Assembly (NCBI GenBank): GCA_902784865.1 | Contig: CACZWL010000009.1 | Span: 1 to 64,000 of the forward strand | Direction of reading: 5' to 3' | Origin: an uncultured Bacteroidota bacterium | GTDB lineage: Bacteria; Bacteroidota; Bacteroidia; Bacteroidales; P3 | Length of the DNA: 64,000 nt | Part shown: piece after piece, positions 8,990 through 17,431 of the stretch | Numbering within the stretch: position 1 is the first letter of the stretch | How the letters are laid out: every line of letters starts with the position of its first letter | Made by a program: the position numbers and the translations under genes | The notes under the pieces: model-generated | What the model saw: the letters and a program-made list of their open reading frames with translations, nothing else | Databases searched by the model: none | Told to the model about the DNA's origin: nothing

Positions 8990-10815
8990 TACCAAAGCTT
9001 GACTATGAGGCGGAACTCGTCGTCGTCCCAGTACTCGCTGAACTCAGTGTCGACCATGGCCTTGCGCTTGTACTCGTACTGGTCGTCGATAGAGGCCTTG
9101 AGGTTCTTGAGGCAGTTGGTCTTGTCGCCGAGGCGTGCGAAGCAGATGGCGCGGAGGTAGTTGACGTCGGCGTTCTGGTCGAGGCAGCAGTCGAGGGTGC
9201 GGATAGCGGTGCTGGGCTCGTCGTTCATGAGCTGGGCGAAGGCAAGGTTGTAGGTGCAGGGGTTCTGCTTGAGGGTCTTCTGCGCCTCGGCGTAGTTGCC
9301 GCGCTTGAGGTTGAGGATGGGGATGTTGGCATCGGCATCGGAGCTGCCTTGGCGCTTGGCTTCCTCGAAGTAGTGCTTGGCGAGGGTGTAGTCCTTCTTG
9401 GCAAGGTAGAGGAGGCCTGTGTTGTTGAGGATGTCGGGGTTGTGGGGGTTGAGGTCGCGGGCGACGTTGAGGTAGCGCTCGGCCTCGTCGATAGAGTCGA
9501 GGTAGAAAGCCACGGCGCCGGCATTGTTCCAGGCGGCCCACTCCTGCGAGTGGTTCTCGGTGGCCCACTTGTAGTACTTGAGCTTGGTGTCGTAGTTGTA
9601 GTTGATGTAGGCGGCATACATAAGCTCGTCGAAGGAGAGCTTGGCGGGGTTCAGCGAGGCCTGCTTGGCCAGCTCGGGGTCGGAGAGGCGCGCCTCGCTG
9701 TAGTAGAGGGCTATCTGCGCGCGGCGCAGGTTGGGGAAGATTTCGGTGTTGAGCTCGTCGTAGGTCTCGGCCATGTTGCGTATCATCTGCTCGCGCTTGA
9801 TGACGTTCTGCTGGGTCTCGACGATGTTGATGATGGCGTGTTTGTCCTGAATGCCAGAGGCTTCGACCATGACCACAAAGTGGACCCAGTCCTCGCCGGC
9901 GGCGCGGGTGGAGATGATGAGCTTTTTCAGCTGCTGGTACTTGTAGTACTCTACATCCTGGGGCTTGACCTTGGCGCGGCGGGCCATGGTCTCGAGCACC
10001 TCGTCGAGGATCTTGTTGAGCTGGGCGGTGGCCACGTCGGCGCGGTTTTTCGAGACACCCACGTTGTTGGTCTCCTCGCCTTCGGGCGAAGCCCAGCCGG
10101 TGATGGCAATCTGCTTGGGCAGACCCTGCTCGAGCATGATGCGCTTGAGCTGCTGCAGGCTGTTGTACGAGTCGAACTTCTGGTTCATGGAAAAGTTCCA
10201 GTCGAGGACCGACGTGCCGTTGAGGAAGTAGATGTCGGCGGTCTCGACGACTCCCTGGGTCTTGTTGTAGTTGATGGGGGCGATGGAGATATTGCCCTTG
10301 ATGTCGACCCACGAGGAGGTGTTGTTGACGCCGTCGGAGAGGAGCACGGGGCCGAACTCGACGCCCTTGCTGTCGCGCAGCACGTCCTCGGCGAAGCGCG
10401 CATCCTCGTTGGTCTTGCCGGCCTTATAGCCCACGGGGTTGAGCACCACGCGGCCATTCTCCATGCCGGGCTTGAAGTCGAACTGGTCGCTATAGGTGAA
10501 GCGGCCGCCCTTGGCGTAGCTGATCTCGGTGCCGTCGCCATCGACGTTCTCGCCTTTGAGGGTCATCGGCTCGAGGGGTATGCTGCCGCCCTCCCACGAG
10601 AAGACCGGCTGCAGGAAGACCGCACAGCCTTTGTTGAAGTACTTCTCGGGAATCTGGCCCGTGAATTTCACGACCACCTTGTCGTCCATGGTCTCCACCG
10701 GGTTGGGTACCGCCTGATAGCGCACTTTTCCGCTTTTCGATTTCATCTTGCTAAGCCCGCTGCAGCCCGTGAGCAGCACCGCCAGCAGCGTCAGCACAAA
10801 AAGATTTCTTCTCAT
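8989..10815 (-). CDS. Outer-membrane lipoprotein with OmpA-like and TPR regions
   Basis: 608 residues. A lipoprotein signal ends in LLTGC (C18). The middle carries an OmpA-like segment with ITGWASPEGEETNN and a following SKNRA motif, as in peptidoglycan-binding OmpA domains. The C-terminal half (about 400-560) is tetratricopeptide repeats, including a clear DSIDEAERYLNVARDLNPHNPD unit. The first third is an uncharacterised beta-rich domain. It probably sits at the inner face of the outer membrane and organises envelope complexes; the exact role is unknown. It is first in an operon with pssA, queA and comF, and has its own promoter at 10902-10910. Confidence 0.85.
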   Translation of the reverse strand: MRRNLFVLTLLAVLLTGCSGLSKMKSKSGKVRYQAVPNPVETMDDKVVVKFTGQIPEKYFNKGCAVFLQPVFSWEGGSIPLEPMTLKGENVDGDGTEISYAKGGRFTYSDQFDFKPGMENGRVVLNPVGYKAGKTNEDARFAEDVLRDSKGVEFGPVLLSDGVNNTSSWVDIKGNISIAPINYNKTQGVVETADIYFLNGTSVLDWNFSMNQKFDSYNSLQQLKRIMLEQGLPKQIAITGWASPEGEETNNVGVSKNRADVATAQLNKILDEVLETMARRAKVKPQDVEYYKYQQLKKLIISTRAAGEDWVHFVVMVEASGIQDKHAIINIVETQQNVIKREQMIRNMAETYDELNTEIFPNLRRAQIALYYSEARLSDPELAKQASLNPAKLSFDELMYAAYINYNYDTKLKYYKWATENHSQEWAAWNNAGAVAFYLDSIDEAERYLNVARDLNPHNPDILNNTGLLYLAKKDYTLAKHYFEEAKRQGSSDADANIPILNLKRGNYAEAQKTLKQNPCTYNLAFAQLMNDEPSTAIRTLDCCLDQNADVNYLRAICFARLGDKTNCLKNLKASIDDQYEYKRKAMVDTEFSEYWDDDEFRLIVKLW

Positions 10816-10901
10816 TTGTATTGTTTGATTTTTATTTATCTATGTGTCTATCAGCACCCTGCACCATCCCTGGGGGTGGTTTGCAGGGCGCCGTTTAACT
10901 T

Positions 10902-10910
10902 GCAAATATA
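10902..10910 (-). promoter_or_regulatory. -7 promoter element for the 10815-6388 operon
   Basis: The minus strand reads TATATTTGC. It is divergent from, and about 30 bp away from, the plus-strand promoter for the phosphate butyryltransferase gene. Confidence 0.75.
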
Positions 10911-10941
10911 CGATTTTTTTTCATACCATAACAAAAAATTG

Positions 10942-10950
10942 TATATTTGC
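10942..10950 (+). promoter_or_regulatory. -7 promoter element for the phosphate butyryltransferase gene
   Basis: Reads TATATTTGC, about 47 nt before the ATG at 10997. The promoter position rules out an in-frame ATG at 10844 as the translation start. Confidence 0.75.
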
Positions 10951-10996
10951 ATCTTCATTATCATACTTCAAACATCAACAAAAAATTAATTATAAG

Positions 10997-11905
10997 ATGA
11001 TTACAAAACTTGACGACCTGCTTGAGCTGGTCAAATCCAAAGGTAAGAAACGTCTCGTCGCTGCCTATGCCAACGACAGCCACACCATCGGCGCCGTGAG
11101 CGCAGCCATCGACCGCGGCATCGTCGACGCCACCCTCGTGGGCGACATCGACACCATCAAGAAAGTCTGCGAAGAAGAAGGCATCGACGTCAACAAGTTC
11201 GAACTCGTCCAGGAAGCCAGCGACACCAAGGCCGGCGCACTGGCCGTGTCCCTGATCAACGAGGGCAAAGGCGACTTCCTCATGAAAGGCCTCCTCAGCA
11301 CCGACAAATACATGCGCGCCATCCTCAACAAAGAGAAAGGCCTCATGCCCGGCAAGAAAGGAGACATGCTGACCCACATGGCCGTCATGGAAGTCCCCTC
11401 CTACCACAAACTGCTCATCTGCAGCGACATGGCCATCATCCCCGCCCCCGACTTCAAGCAGAAGCAAGCCATCATGAACTTCCAGATCAGCGTGGCCAAG
11501 AGCCTCGAGAACCCCAAACCCAAAGTGGCCATCATCGCCGCCACCGAGCAGGTCTCCGTCGGCATGCCCGCCTGCGCCGAAGGTGCATGGCTCGGCATGA
11601 TGAGCCAGCGCGGCCAGATCCCCGGCGCCATCGTCGACGGCCCCCTCAGCCTCGACTGCGCCGTCGACCGCGAAAGCGCCCAGACCAAGAAACTCACCTC
11701 CGAGGTCGCTGGCGACGCCGACTGCCTCCTCTTCCCCAACATCGAGAGCGGCAACGTCTTCTACAAAGCCTGCACCAAGTTCGCCGGCGCCGAGCTGGCC
11801 TGCATGGTCATGGGCGCACGCGTCCCCTGCGTCCTCACCAGCCGCGGCGACACCGCCAAGACCAAGCTCTACAGCATCGCCCTGGCAGCCCTGCAGTGCA
11901 AATAA
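10997..11905 (+). CDS. ptb: Phosphate butyryltransferase / phosphate acyltransferase
   Basis: 302 residues. It resembles the phosphate acetyl/butyryltransferase family over its full length, with the C-terminal VMGARVPCVLTSRGDTAKTK region typical of Ptb. The reaction exchanges acyl-CoA and phosphate for acyl phosphate and CoA, in fermentative butyrate or branched-chain acid production. The usual partner kinase gene (buk) is not next to it; a palindromic repeat and a PAS gene follow instead. The ATG at 10997 was chosen because the promoter lies at 10942-10950. Acyl-chain preference cannot be read from sequence alone. Confidence 0.88.
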   Translation: MITKLDDLLELVKSKGKKRLVAAYANDSHTIGAVSAAIDRGIVDATLVGDIDTIKKVCEEEGIDVNKFELVQEASDTKAGALAVSLINEGKGDFLMKGLLSTDKYMRAILNKEKGLMPGKKGDMLTHMAVMEVPSYHKLLICSDMAIIPAPDFKQKQAIMNFQISVAKSLENPKPKVAIIAATEQVSVGMPACAEGAWLGMMSQRGQIPGAIVDGPLSLDCAVDRESAQTKKLTSEVAGDADCLLFPNIESGNVFYKACTKFAGAELACMVMGARVPCVLTSRGDTAKTKLYSIALAALQCK

Positions 11906-11919
11906 GTTTTTCTTAAAGA

Positions 11920-12029
11920 AACGGCGAATCATACTAATTTGACGAATGGCTTGCGCAGGACAATTTCGAGCGAACCGCTCCAATTGTGCTTGCGCAAGTT
12001 TTTTCGTTCGATACGCTAAATTCGCCGTT
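11920..12029 (+). repeat. Long inverted repeat between ptb and the PAS gene (family R3, copy 1)
   Basis: The outer arms are AACGGCGAAT and ATTCGCCGTT. Nested inside are TTGCGCA/TGCGCAA, ACAATT/AATTGT and GAGCG/CGCTC pairs, so most of the 110 nt can fold into one interrupted hairpin. Single-sided relatives with the same AACGGCGAAT and TGCGCA blocks occur near 26078 and 46796. Confidence 0.75.
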
Positions 12030-12043
12030 AAAACAAAGAAGTT

Positions 12044-12409
12044 ATGCAACAGTTTTTTGAAGGCCTCAACAACATAGCCATCACCGTCTGTGACCCCGAG
12101 GGCAACGTCCTCGACATGAACCAGCACAGCGCCGACGTCAACAGCCACGGACGTAAAATCCTCGGCTACAACCTCATGGACTGCCACCCCGAGCCCGCCA
12201 AGACCAAACTCAAGCACCTGCTCGAACACCAGGAACTCAACGCCTACACCATCGAGAAAACCCTCGCCGACGGCTCCAAGGTGAAGAAACTCATCTACCA
12301 GACCCCCTGGTGGAAAGAGGACGGCCAGTTCGGCGGCCTCATCGAATACTCCATCGAGATCCCCTTCGACATGCCCCACTTCGTCCGCCAGCCAAAACCG
12401 CAGGCCTGA
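12044..12409 (+). CDS. Stand-alone PAS domain protein
   Basis: 121 residues, essentially a single PAS fold: an N-terminal NIAITVCDPEGNVLDMNQ segment, a central GYNLMDCHPEPA and a C-terminal beta sheet ending in LIEYSIEIP. No output domain is attached, so it is either a small ligand or redox sensor acting in trans or a binding protein. No signal peptide. Similar single-domain PAS proteins are common in gut anaerobes, but their partners are mostly unknown. It is followed by a strong terminator. Confidence 0.75.
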   Translation: MQQFFEGLNNIAITVCDPEGNVLDMNQHSADVNSHGRKILGYNLMDCHPEPAKTKLKHLLEHQELNAYTIEKTLADGSKVKKLIYQTPWWKEDGQFGGLIEYSIEIPFDMPHFVRQPKPQA

Positions 12410-12457
12410 CGCACCACTGACACCGAACCCCACGACGCCCCCCGGGGCGCCACCCCA

Positions 12458-12493
12458 CAGCCCGCCGGCCGCAGCCGGCGGGCTGCTTCTTTC
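12458..12493 (+). terminator. Rho-independent terminator after the PAS gene
   Basis: A perfect 12-bp stem, CAGCCCGCCGGC / GCCGGCGGGCTG, with a CGCA loop and a pyrimidine-rich CTTCTTTC tail. Confidence 0.85.
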
Positions 12494-12532
12494 ATACCTT
12501 TCCCCCACCCCTCACCTGCCAGAGACCTGCCA

Positions 12533-12559
12533 TGTCAAAACCTAGGCAAAACCTATAAC
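12533..12559 (+). repeat. CCTAGG-core intergenic repeat (family R2, copy 1)
   Basis: The core has TGTCAAAACCTAGG followed by CAAAACCTATAAC. Similarity to the 32951 copy extends to about 12500-12625, from CACCTGCCAGAGACCT through CAGCCTGTTG. It lies upstream of the TonB-type receptor promoter, pointing at it. The remainder of the 12410-12715 gap holds the terminator and that promoter. Confidence 0.8.
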
Positions 12560-12687
12560 CTGCTACGCACTGGAAATCAGCCTGTTGAAAACCCGCATTT
12601 TTGGCCCTTTTTCAGAAAAAAAACAGGCCGTCTGGCAACCCTTTTCGGGTGGCGGAAATTCGATTTGGCCATGTCGCAGAAATGTCG

Positions 12688-12696
12688 TACCTTTGC
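12688..12696 (+). promoter_or_regulatory. Promoter for the TonB-type receptor gene
   Basis: The -7 element is TACCTTTGC. A TTG at 12665-12667, 20 nt upstream, fits the -33 element. Leader of about 15 nt. Confidence 0.75.
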
Positions 12697-12715
12697 ATTT
12701 TGTATTTAATCCTAT

Positions 12716-15256
12716 ATGAGACACTTCATTGCACTTATAATCACAACGTTAAGCCTCGCTGCCAGCGCGCAGCAGGGCACTATTCGCGGCCGTGTGGTCG
12801 ATGCCCGCAGCGGCGAGAACATCGAGTACGCCAACATCGCCGTCCTCAAGGCCACCGACTCCTCGCTCGTCAACGGCACCGTCAGCGAGGCCAACGGCAC
12901 CTTCCGCCTCACGGCTCCCAACGGGCGCTATCTGGTGCGCGTCACCTTCATCGGCTACGACACCTACTTCCACCCCCAGCCCGTCGCCCTGGCCGACAAG
13001 GAGGTCAACCTCGGCAAGCTGCAGCTGCGCATGAGCGGCACGATGATGGAGGCCGTCGAGGTCACCGCCGAGCGCTCGATGGTGGAGTACCAGCTCGACA
13101 AGCGGGTGGTGAACGTGGACAAGAACATCGTGGCCGGCGGCGGCACCGCCACCGACGTGCTGGAGCAGGTGCCGAGCGTAGCCATCGACAACGACGGCAA
13201 CGTCACCCTCCGCGGCTCGAGCAACGTCAAGGTGCTCGTCAACGGCCGCCCCAGCGAGCTGCTGGCCTCCGACCTCAGCACCCTCCTCGAGCAGATTCCC
13301 GCCTCGACAGTCGAGAACGTCGAGGTCATCACCAACCCCTCGGCCAAGTACGACCCCGAAGGCATGAGCGGCATCATCAACATCAAACTCAAGGACCGCA
13401 CCACCGGCGCCCTGGGCCTCAACGGTGTGGCCAGCCTCAACATGGGCGCCCCGCTCTATGTGCCCTCCGACATGCGCAAGCACTTCGGCTTCAAGGACTA
13501 CGCCACCCTCATGGGCAACATCAGCCTCAACTATACCACCGAGCGCTACAACCTCTTCCTCACCGCCGACGGCGGGCAGCGCGCCCGCGGCAACTACGGC
13601 ACCTCCGACATCGCCTACCTCAACCCCGACGGCACGCAGCGCTCGCACTACCTCATCGACCAGTACGGCGCAGGCCCCGGCCGCATGGGCAGCATCAAGG
13701 TGGGCGGCGAGTACTACTTCGACTCGCACAACAGCCTGCTGCTCTCCTACCAGCTCCGCGGCGGCAACCGCCAGCGCATGAACCGGATCCTCGCCCAGGA
13801 CGTCCTCTTCGACGACTCGCTCCGCTACGAACAGACCAGCCACAACGACCGCCCCAACCTCAACCACTCCTTCAACCTGCTCTACACCCGTAAGTTCGAC
13901 CGCCCCGACGAGGAGTTCACCGCCGACCTCACCTTCAGCACCCGCAGTGTCAACGGCAAGGGCAGCCAGGAACAGACCTACTTCGGCCCCGCCCTCTGGG
14001 ACAACTACTACCTCCGCACCAGCAAGACCCACAACAGCCACCAGGCCCTCAACATCAAGCTCAACTGGCTGCGCCCCTTCGACAATGGCTGGCGCCTCGA
14101 GACCGGCTACGAGGGCCGCATGGACTGGCCCGACCAGCAGGCCGACTATTACCGCACCGTCTACTCCGGCGTCGAGGCGCCGCTCCGCACCTACTACGAC
14201 TCCATCTCCTCCACCCACTTCCGCTACAACCAGCACGTCCACGCCGTCTACGCCACCTTCGGCGGCAAGCTCACCGAGCAGCTCTCCCTCCAGGCCGGCC
14301 TCCGCGGCGAATACGCCTACACCTATGGCGAAGACCGCAACCACCCCGAGACCCCCAACGTCGACAAGACCTACTGGCAGCTCTACCCCACCCTGCACCT
14401 CTCCTACCAAATCAACAAGGAGCAGAGCATGCAACTCAGCTACAGCCGCCGCGTGCGCCGCCCCAACATGTGGGACCTCAACCCCTACATGGAGGTCCGC
14501 GAGGGCGAGCAGCTCAACTTCGGCAACCCCAACCTCGACCCCGAGTACACCAACGCCTTCGAACTCTCCTACAACCTCGGCATCGGCAAGCTCAACATCT
14601 TCACCTCGGCCTACTTCCGCCAGACCAACAACATGATGACCCGCTACGGCTTCGTCTGGAGCGCCGAGTCGGCCGCACACTACGCCTGGTGGGAACCCTA
14701 CAACCCCGAGCACGACGGCTACTGGGCCTCCACCGGACAGAACCTCAACCGCGGCTACAACTACGGCCTCGAGTTCATCGTCGACTACCAGCTCTTCAAA
14801 TGGTGGAAGCTCAACGTCAGCATCAACCTCTATCAGAACCACATCGAGGGCACGGCCCTGCTCGGCAATCAGGACAAATCCTCCTTCCAGGCCAGCGGCA
14901 AGTTCAGCTCGTTCATGATGCTGCCGGGCGACTGGACCATACAGTTCTCCGGCCAGTACTGGGCGCCGTGGCTCGACCTGCAGACCGAGATGGATCCCGG
15001 CTACTGGGTCGACCTCGCGGTGAAGAAGGATGTCTTCCAGCGCCGCGGCTCCATCAACATACGCCTCTCCGACGTCTTCCGCACCGGCGGCTGGGGCCAC
15101 ACCACTCACACCGAACAGCTCGACCGCGTGGTCAAGAACCGCCGCCTCTCTCCCTCGCTGACCCTCGGATTCACCTGGAAAATCAACAACGGCCTCAAGC
15201 AGCGCCCGCAACAGATGGACGGCGACGAAGGTGGCGACGAAAGCTCCATATACTAG
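12716..15256 (+). CDS. TonB-dependent receptor-like outer-membrane protein (OMP_b-brl_3 type)
   Basis: 846 residues. A signal peptide (cleavage near SAQQG) is followed by a carboxypeptidase-regulatory-like domain (about 22-105, GTIRGRVVDARSGENIEYA), a TonB plug domain (about 115-215, TDVLEQVPSVAIDNDGNVTLRG) and a C-terminal beta barrel. The barrel carries the family signature YSRRVRRPNMWDLNPY. This class lacks a SusD partner, and none is present here, so it is probably not a glycan-utilisation SusC; the substrate is unknown. It has its own promoter and ends 26 nt inside the next gene. Confidence 0.92.
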   Translation: MRHFIALIITTLSLAASAQQGTIRGRVVDARSGENIEYANIAVLKATDSSLVNGTVSEANGTFRLTAPNGRYLVRVTFIGYDTYFHPQPVALADKEVNLGKLQLRMSGTMMEAVEVTAERSMVEYQLDKRVVNVDKNIVAGGGTATDVLEQVPSVAIDNDGNVTLRGSSNVKVLVNGRPSELLASDLSTLLEQIPASTVENVEVITNPSAKYDPEGMSGIINIKLKDRTTGALGLNGVASLNMGAPLYVPSDMRKHFGFKDYATLMGNISLNYTTERYNLFLTADGGQRARGNYGTSDIAYLNPDGTQRSHYLIDQYGAGPGRMGSIKVGGEYYFDSHNSLLLSYQLRGGNRQRMNRILAQDVLFDDSLRYEQTSHNDRPNLNHSFNLLYTRKFDRPDEEFTADLTFSTRSVNGKGSQEQTYFGPALWDNYYLRTSKTHNSHQALNIKLNWLRPFDNGWRLETGYEGRMDWPDQQADYYRTVYSGVEAPLRTYYDSISSTHFRYNQHVHAVYATFGGKLTEQLSLQAGLRGEYAYTYGEDRNHPETPNVDKTYWQLYPTLHLSYQINKEQSMQLSYSRRVRRPNMWDLNPYMEVREGEQLNFGNPNLDPEYTNAFELSYNLGIGKLNIFTSAYFRQTNNMMTRYGFVWSAESAAHYAWWEPYNPEHDGYWASTGQNLNRGYNYGLEFIVDYQLFKWWKLNVSINLYQNHIEGTALLGNQDKSSFQASGKFSSFMMLPGDWTIQFSGQYWAPWLDLQTEMDPGYWVDLAVKKDVFQRRGSINIRLSDVFRTGGWGHTTHTEQLDRVVKNRRLSPSLTLGFTWKINNGLKQRPQQMDGDEGGDESSIY

Positions 15257-15680
15257 CCCCGCCACCCGCGACAATGGCGGCCGCCGCGAGGTCTTCGACC
15301 CCGCGCGACGCCGATGGGTGGCCCTCACCCCAGAAGAGTGGGTCCGACAGCACACCATCATGCGCCTGCACCACCTCTTCGGCTACCCCCTCGAACTCAT
15401 GCAGGTCGAAGGCTCGATAGCCCTCAACGGCATGAGCCGCCGCTGCGACATCGTGGTCCACGACGCCGACGGCAGCCCGCTCATGATCGTCGAATGCAAA
15501 AAAAACGACATCCCCATCACGCAGCGCGTCTGCGACCAAGCCTGCCGCTACAACACCGTGCTGCGCGTCCCACTGCTCCTCTTGACCAATGGAAACCAGC
15601 AAGTTGTGCTGCAAATCGACTACGCCGGCAACTCCATACGCCAACTGCCCGACATACCCCCGTTCCAAAAAAAATGTTAA
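15231..15680 (+). CDS. HsdR N-terminal-like (HSDR_N_2) protein
   Basis: 149 residues. The core RRCDIVVHDADGSPLMIVECKK matches the PD-(D/E)xK nuclease-like fold of type I restriction HsdR N-terminal domains (D, then E-x-K). Stand-alone short proteins of this family are widespread in Bacteroidota and are not accompanied by HsdM/HsdS, as here, so restriction activity should not be assumed. The best start is GTG at 15231, overlapping the receptor gene by 26 nt; no ATG is available before the conserved region. Confidence 0.75.
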   Translation: MATKAPYTSPATRDNGGRREVFDPARRRWVALTPEEWVRQHTIMRLHHLFGYPLELMQVEGSIALNGMSRRCDIVVHDADGSPLMIVECKKNDIPITQRVCDQACRYNTVLRVPLLLLTNGNQQVVLQIDYAGNSIRQLPDIPPFQKKC

Positions 15681-15718
15681 ATTTTGAGCCTCTCGCGCCT
15701 CCCCGCCGTCTTTAAGCC

Positions 15719-16177
15719 ATGAAACGAGCACAAAAACGCCAGCTACTGGTAGACCACTACCTGGACTTCTACAGTACTGCCGTCGCTATGCTCAAAGACG
15801 ACGATGATGCCAAAGACGCCGTTCAGGAAGCCCTCGTGCGCACGCTCACCCGCTCCGGAGTCGACGACCCCTGCCACTACTGCATGCGCACACTCAAGCA
15901 CCTCTGCATCGACACCCTGCGCCGAAAACAACGACTGCAGCGTATCGACGACATCGAACTCCTCGCCAACCTCGACTCCGACGAGCTCCTCGACATCGTC
16001 CGCGAGAAAAAAGAAAAACTGCCCGCCATGGAGCGCGCCCTCCTCGACCTGCACTACGAGGAGGGCTACACCCTGCCCGAGGTGGCGGCCATCGCCGGCC
16101 TCAGCCTCGCCTCGCTCAAACGCCTCATGGCCGACATACGCAACCGACTGAAGAACGAAATAGAACAAGCGATATGA
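15719..16177 (+). CDS. ECF-type RNA polymerase sigma factor (cassette 1)
   Basis: 152 residues. Region 2 covers about 10-65 (DAKDAVQEALVRTLTR, then RTLKHLCIDTLRRKQR). Region 4 is a helix-turn-helix at about 105-145 (LPEVAAIAGLSLASLKRLMADIRNRL). It should direct RNA polymerase to a dedicated promoter set and be held in check by the membrane protein encoded next, whose ATG overlaps this stop by 4 nt. The arrangement sigma / short one-TM protein / exported protein is repeated at 52810-54471. The target promoters of this copy were not found in the window. Confidence 0.88.
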   Translation: MKRAQKRQLLVDHYLDFYSTAVAMLKDDDDAKDAVQEALVRTLTRSGVDDPCHYCMRTLKHLCIDTLRRKQRLQRIDDIELLANLDSDELLDIVREKKEKLPAMERALLDLHYEEGYTLPEVAAIAGLSLASLKRLMADIRNRLKNEIEQAI

Positions 16178-16692
16178 CACAAGACAACCTGCCGCGCCTG
16201 CTCGACAAATACCGCGAGGGCACCATCAGCGACGCCGAGCTCGCCGAGCTCAACCGCCTGACCCACCGCGACGAGGTGCTCGCCTCCGCCAACCGCCGCG
16301 CCGGCACCATCCTCTTCCGGCGCTACGCCGGCCGCACAGGCCTCGCCGTGGCCGCACTCCTGCTCCTCGGCGCAGGCGTCTGGGCACTCCGCCCGCACCA
16401 CGACGACAGCCCGCTGGTGGCCGAAGCCCAGCTACCCGCCGCGGCACCCCTGGCGGCACCGCAGCCCGCAGCTCCCCCCGCCGCAGCTCCCCTCGCCAGC
16501 CAGCCCCCTGCCACGGCTCCCAAGACAAGCCGCAAGGCCGCACGCCAGGCACAGCCCAAACACGCCCCGGCAGTCGTCACCAAACAACTGCAACTCATTG
16601 ACGACCAGCCCGTCGAGTCGGTAGTCACCTGCAACAACAAATGCGAGGCCGACTCCGTCATCAGCGACATCTGGAAATTCCTCTCCGCATGA
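16174..16692 (+). CDS. Probable anti-sigma factor, single-pass membrane protein (cassette 1)
   Basis: 172 residues. A charged N-terminal cytoplasmic part (about 1-50, RLLDKYREGTISDAELAEL) resembles the N-terminal helices of Bacteroidota anti-sigma proteins. One transmembrane helix follows at about 54-70. Then comes a low-complexity Ala/Pro-rich periplasmic stretch (about 88-140) and a short tail with a Cys-x4-Cys spacing (CNNKC). Anti-sigma function is inferred from position and topology; no FecR domain is evident. Its start overlaps the sigma gene (ATGA) and its stop overlaps the next gene in the same way, indicating translational coupling. Confidence 0.65.
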   Translation: MTQDNLPRLLDKYREGTISDAELAELNRLTHRDEVLASANRRAGTILFRRYAGRTGLAVAALLLLGAGVWALRPHHDDSPLVAEAQLPAAAPLAAPQPAAPPAAAPLASQPPATAPKTSRKAARQAQPKHAPAVVTKQLQLIDDQPVESVVTCNNKCEADSVISDIWKFLSA

Positions 16693-17153
16693 AACGCCTG
16701 CTTGCAACCCTCCTCCTCGTCACCGTCGCCTGCAGCGCCGCCGCACAGACCGACCTCTACCGCCGCTACGCCGCCAGGCCCGACGTCAAGGTGGCCTCCG
16801 TCTCCAACTTCGCCATCGACAGCAACTCGCGCGCCGACGTCACCGTCATCGAGGCCGTCGACGACGACGGGTGGCTGTGGATGAAAGAAGAATTCCACAT
16901 CGCCGACCTCTCGCCCGAGCAGCAGGCCGGCCTCCGCGAAGGCTACGACGCCGTCCTCTTCGCCCGCCGCAGCCGCGCCAACCCCAGCGCCAACGCACCC
17001 GTCGTCGGCGAACAGGTCGACATCGCCGCCAGCTGCTACATCGGCATCTCCTACCTTGCCCGCGCAGTCTACATCTTCTGCGCCGACTCCGAGGAGGAAT
17101 ACGATGCCGTCGTCTCCCTCCTCGTCAAAAAAATCATGCACAACAGCCGTTGA
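16689..17153 (+). CDS. Exported protein of unknown function, third gene of ECF cassette 1
   Basis: 154 residues with a signal peptide cleaved near SAAAQ. The mature part aligns by eye with the first half of the 53599-54471 product: Y-x-x-YA-x-x-P-x-V near the start, R-x-DVT-(V/L)-(I/L)-EA in the middle, and YLA-x-x-V-x-IF near the end. This pairing supports a conserved three-gene sigma cassette. It may be a periplasmic regulator or sensor of the anti-sigma protein; no catalytic motif is seen. The ATG at 16689 overlaps the previous stop by 4 nt. Confidence 0.7.
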   Translation: MKRLLATLLLVTVACSAAAQTDLYRRYAARPDVKVASVSNFAIDSNSRADVTVIEAVDDDGWLWMKEEFHIADLSPEQQAGLREGYDAVLFARRSRANPSANAPVVGEQVDIAASCYIGISYLARAVYIFCADSEEEYDAVVSLLVKKIMHNSR

Positions 17154-17160
17154 AAACCAT

Positions 17161-17413
17161 TTGTTAATAGATGTTAAACACACCCCCTGTTTAACATCTA
17201 TTAACAATTCACTTTTCAGACACTTTTCATATACCTACCATATACCTACCATTCACCTACCAGATGGCTTAAAACCCTAGAAATAAGCCGTTTAGACATA
17301 TTGCACTGTATTTCAATGCCTTACAGCGGCCGAAACCGTATTTTTTCTCCCTGACGGCCCCTCGGCGATACCTCCGGAAACAGGCCGCCAACTTTCCTAA
17401 TAAAAGTTAAAAA
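17161..17413 (+). repeat. About 250-bp intergenic element with 18-bp inverted repeat (family R1, copy 1)
   Basis: Begins with perfect 18-nt arms (TTGTTAATAGATGTTAAA at 17161-17178, complement at 17190-17207). Tandem ATACCTACC / TTCACCTACCAGATGG units come next, then a variable middle, then a conserved end CCGCCAACTTTCCTAATAAA. Copies 2 and 3 are at 37906 and 46839, all in the same orientation. It fills nearly the whole 17154-17431 gap. Confidence 0.85.
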
Positions 17414-17431
17414 CGGGAATTTTAACACTTA

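Noticed and set aside
12716..15256. SusC/SusD polysaccharide-utilisation locus
   Set aside because: The receptor belongs to the OMP_b-brl_3 class and no SusD-like or glycoside hydrolase gene is adjacent.
12749..15361. 870-codon open frame antisense to the TonB-type receptor
   Set aside because: Shadow of a GC-rich gene; Val/Glu/Ala/Gly composition with no domain, while the other strand encodes a clear receptor.
15231..15680. Type I restriction-modification system
   Set aside because: Only the short HsdR N-domain protein is present; no helicase part, HsdM or HsdS gene is nearby.
15660..15718. A copy of the cassette 2 promoter upstream of cassette 1
   Set aside because: Neither GGGGTAGTAC nor GCATCTAATATAT is present; the two cassettes are not controlled by the same visible element.
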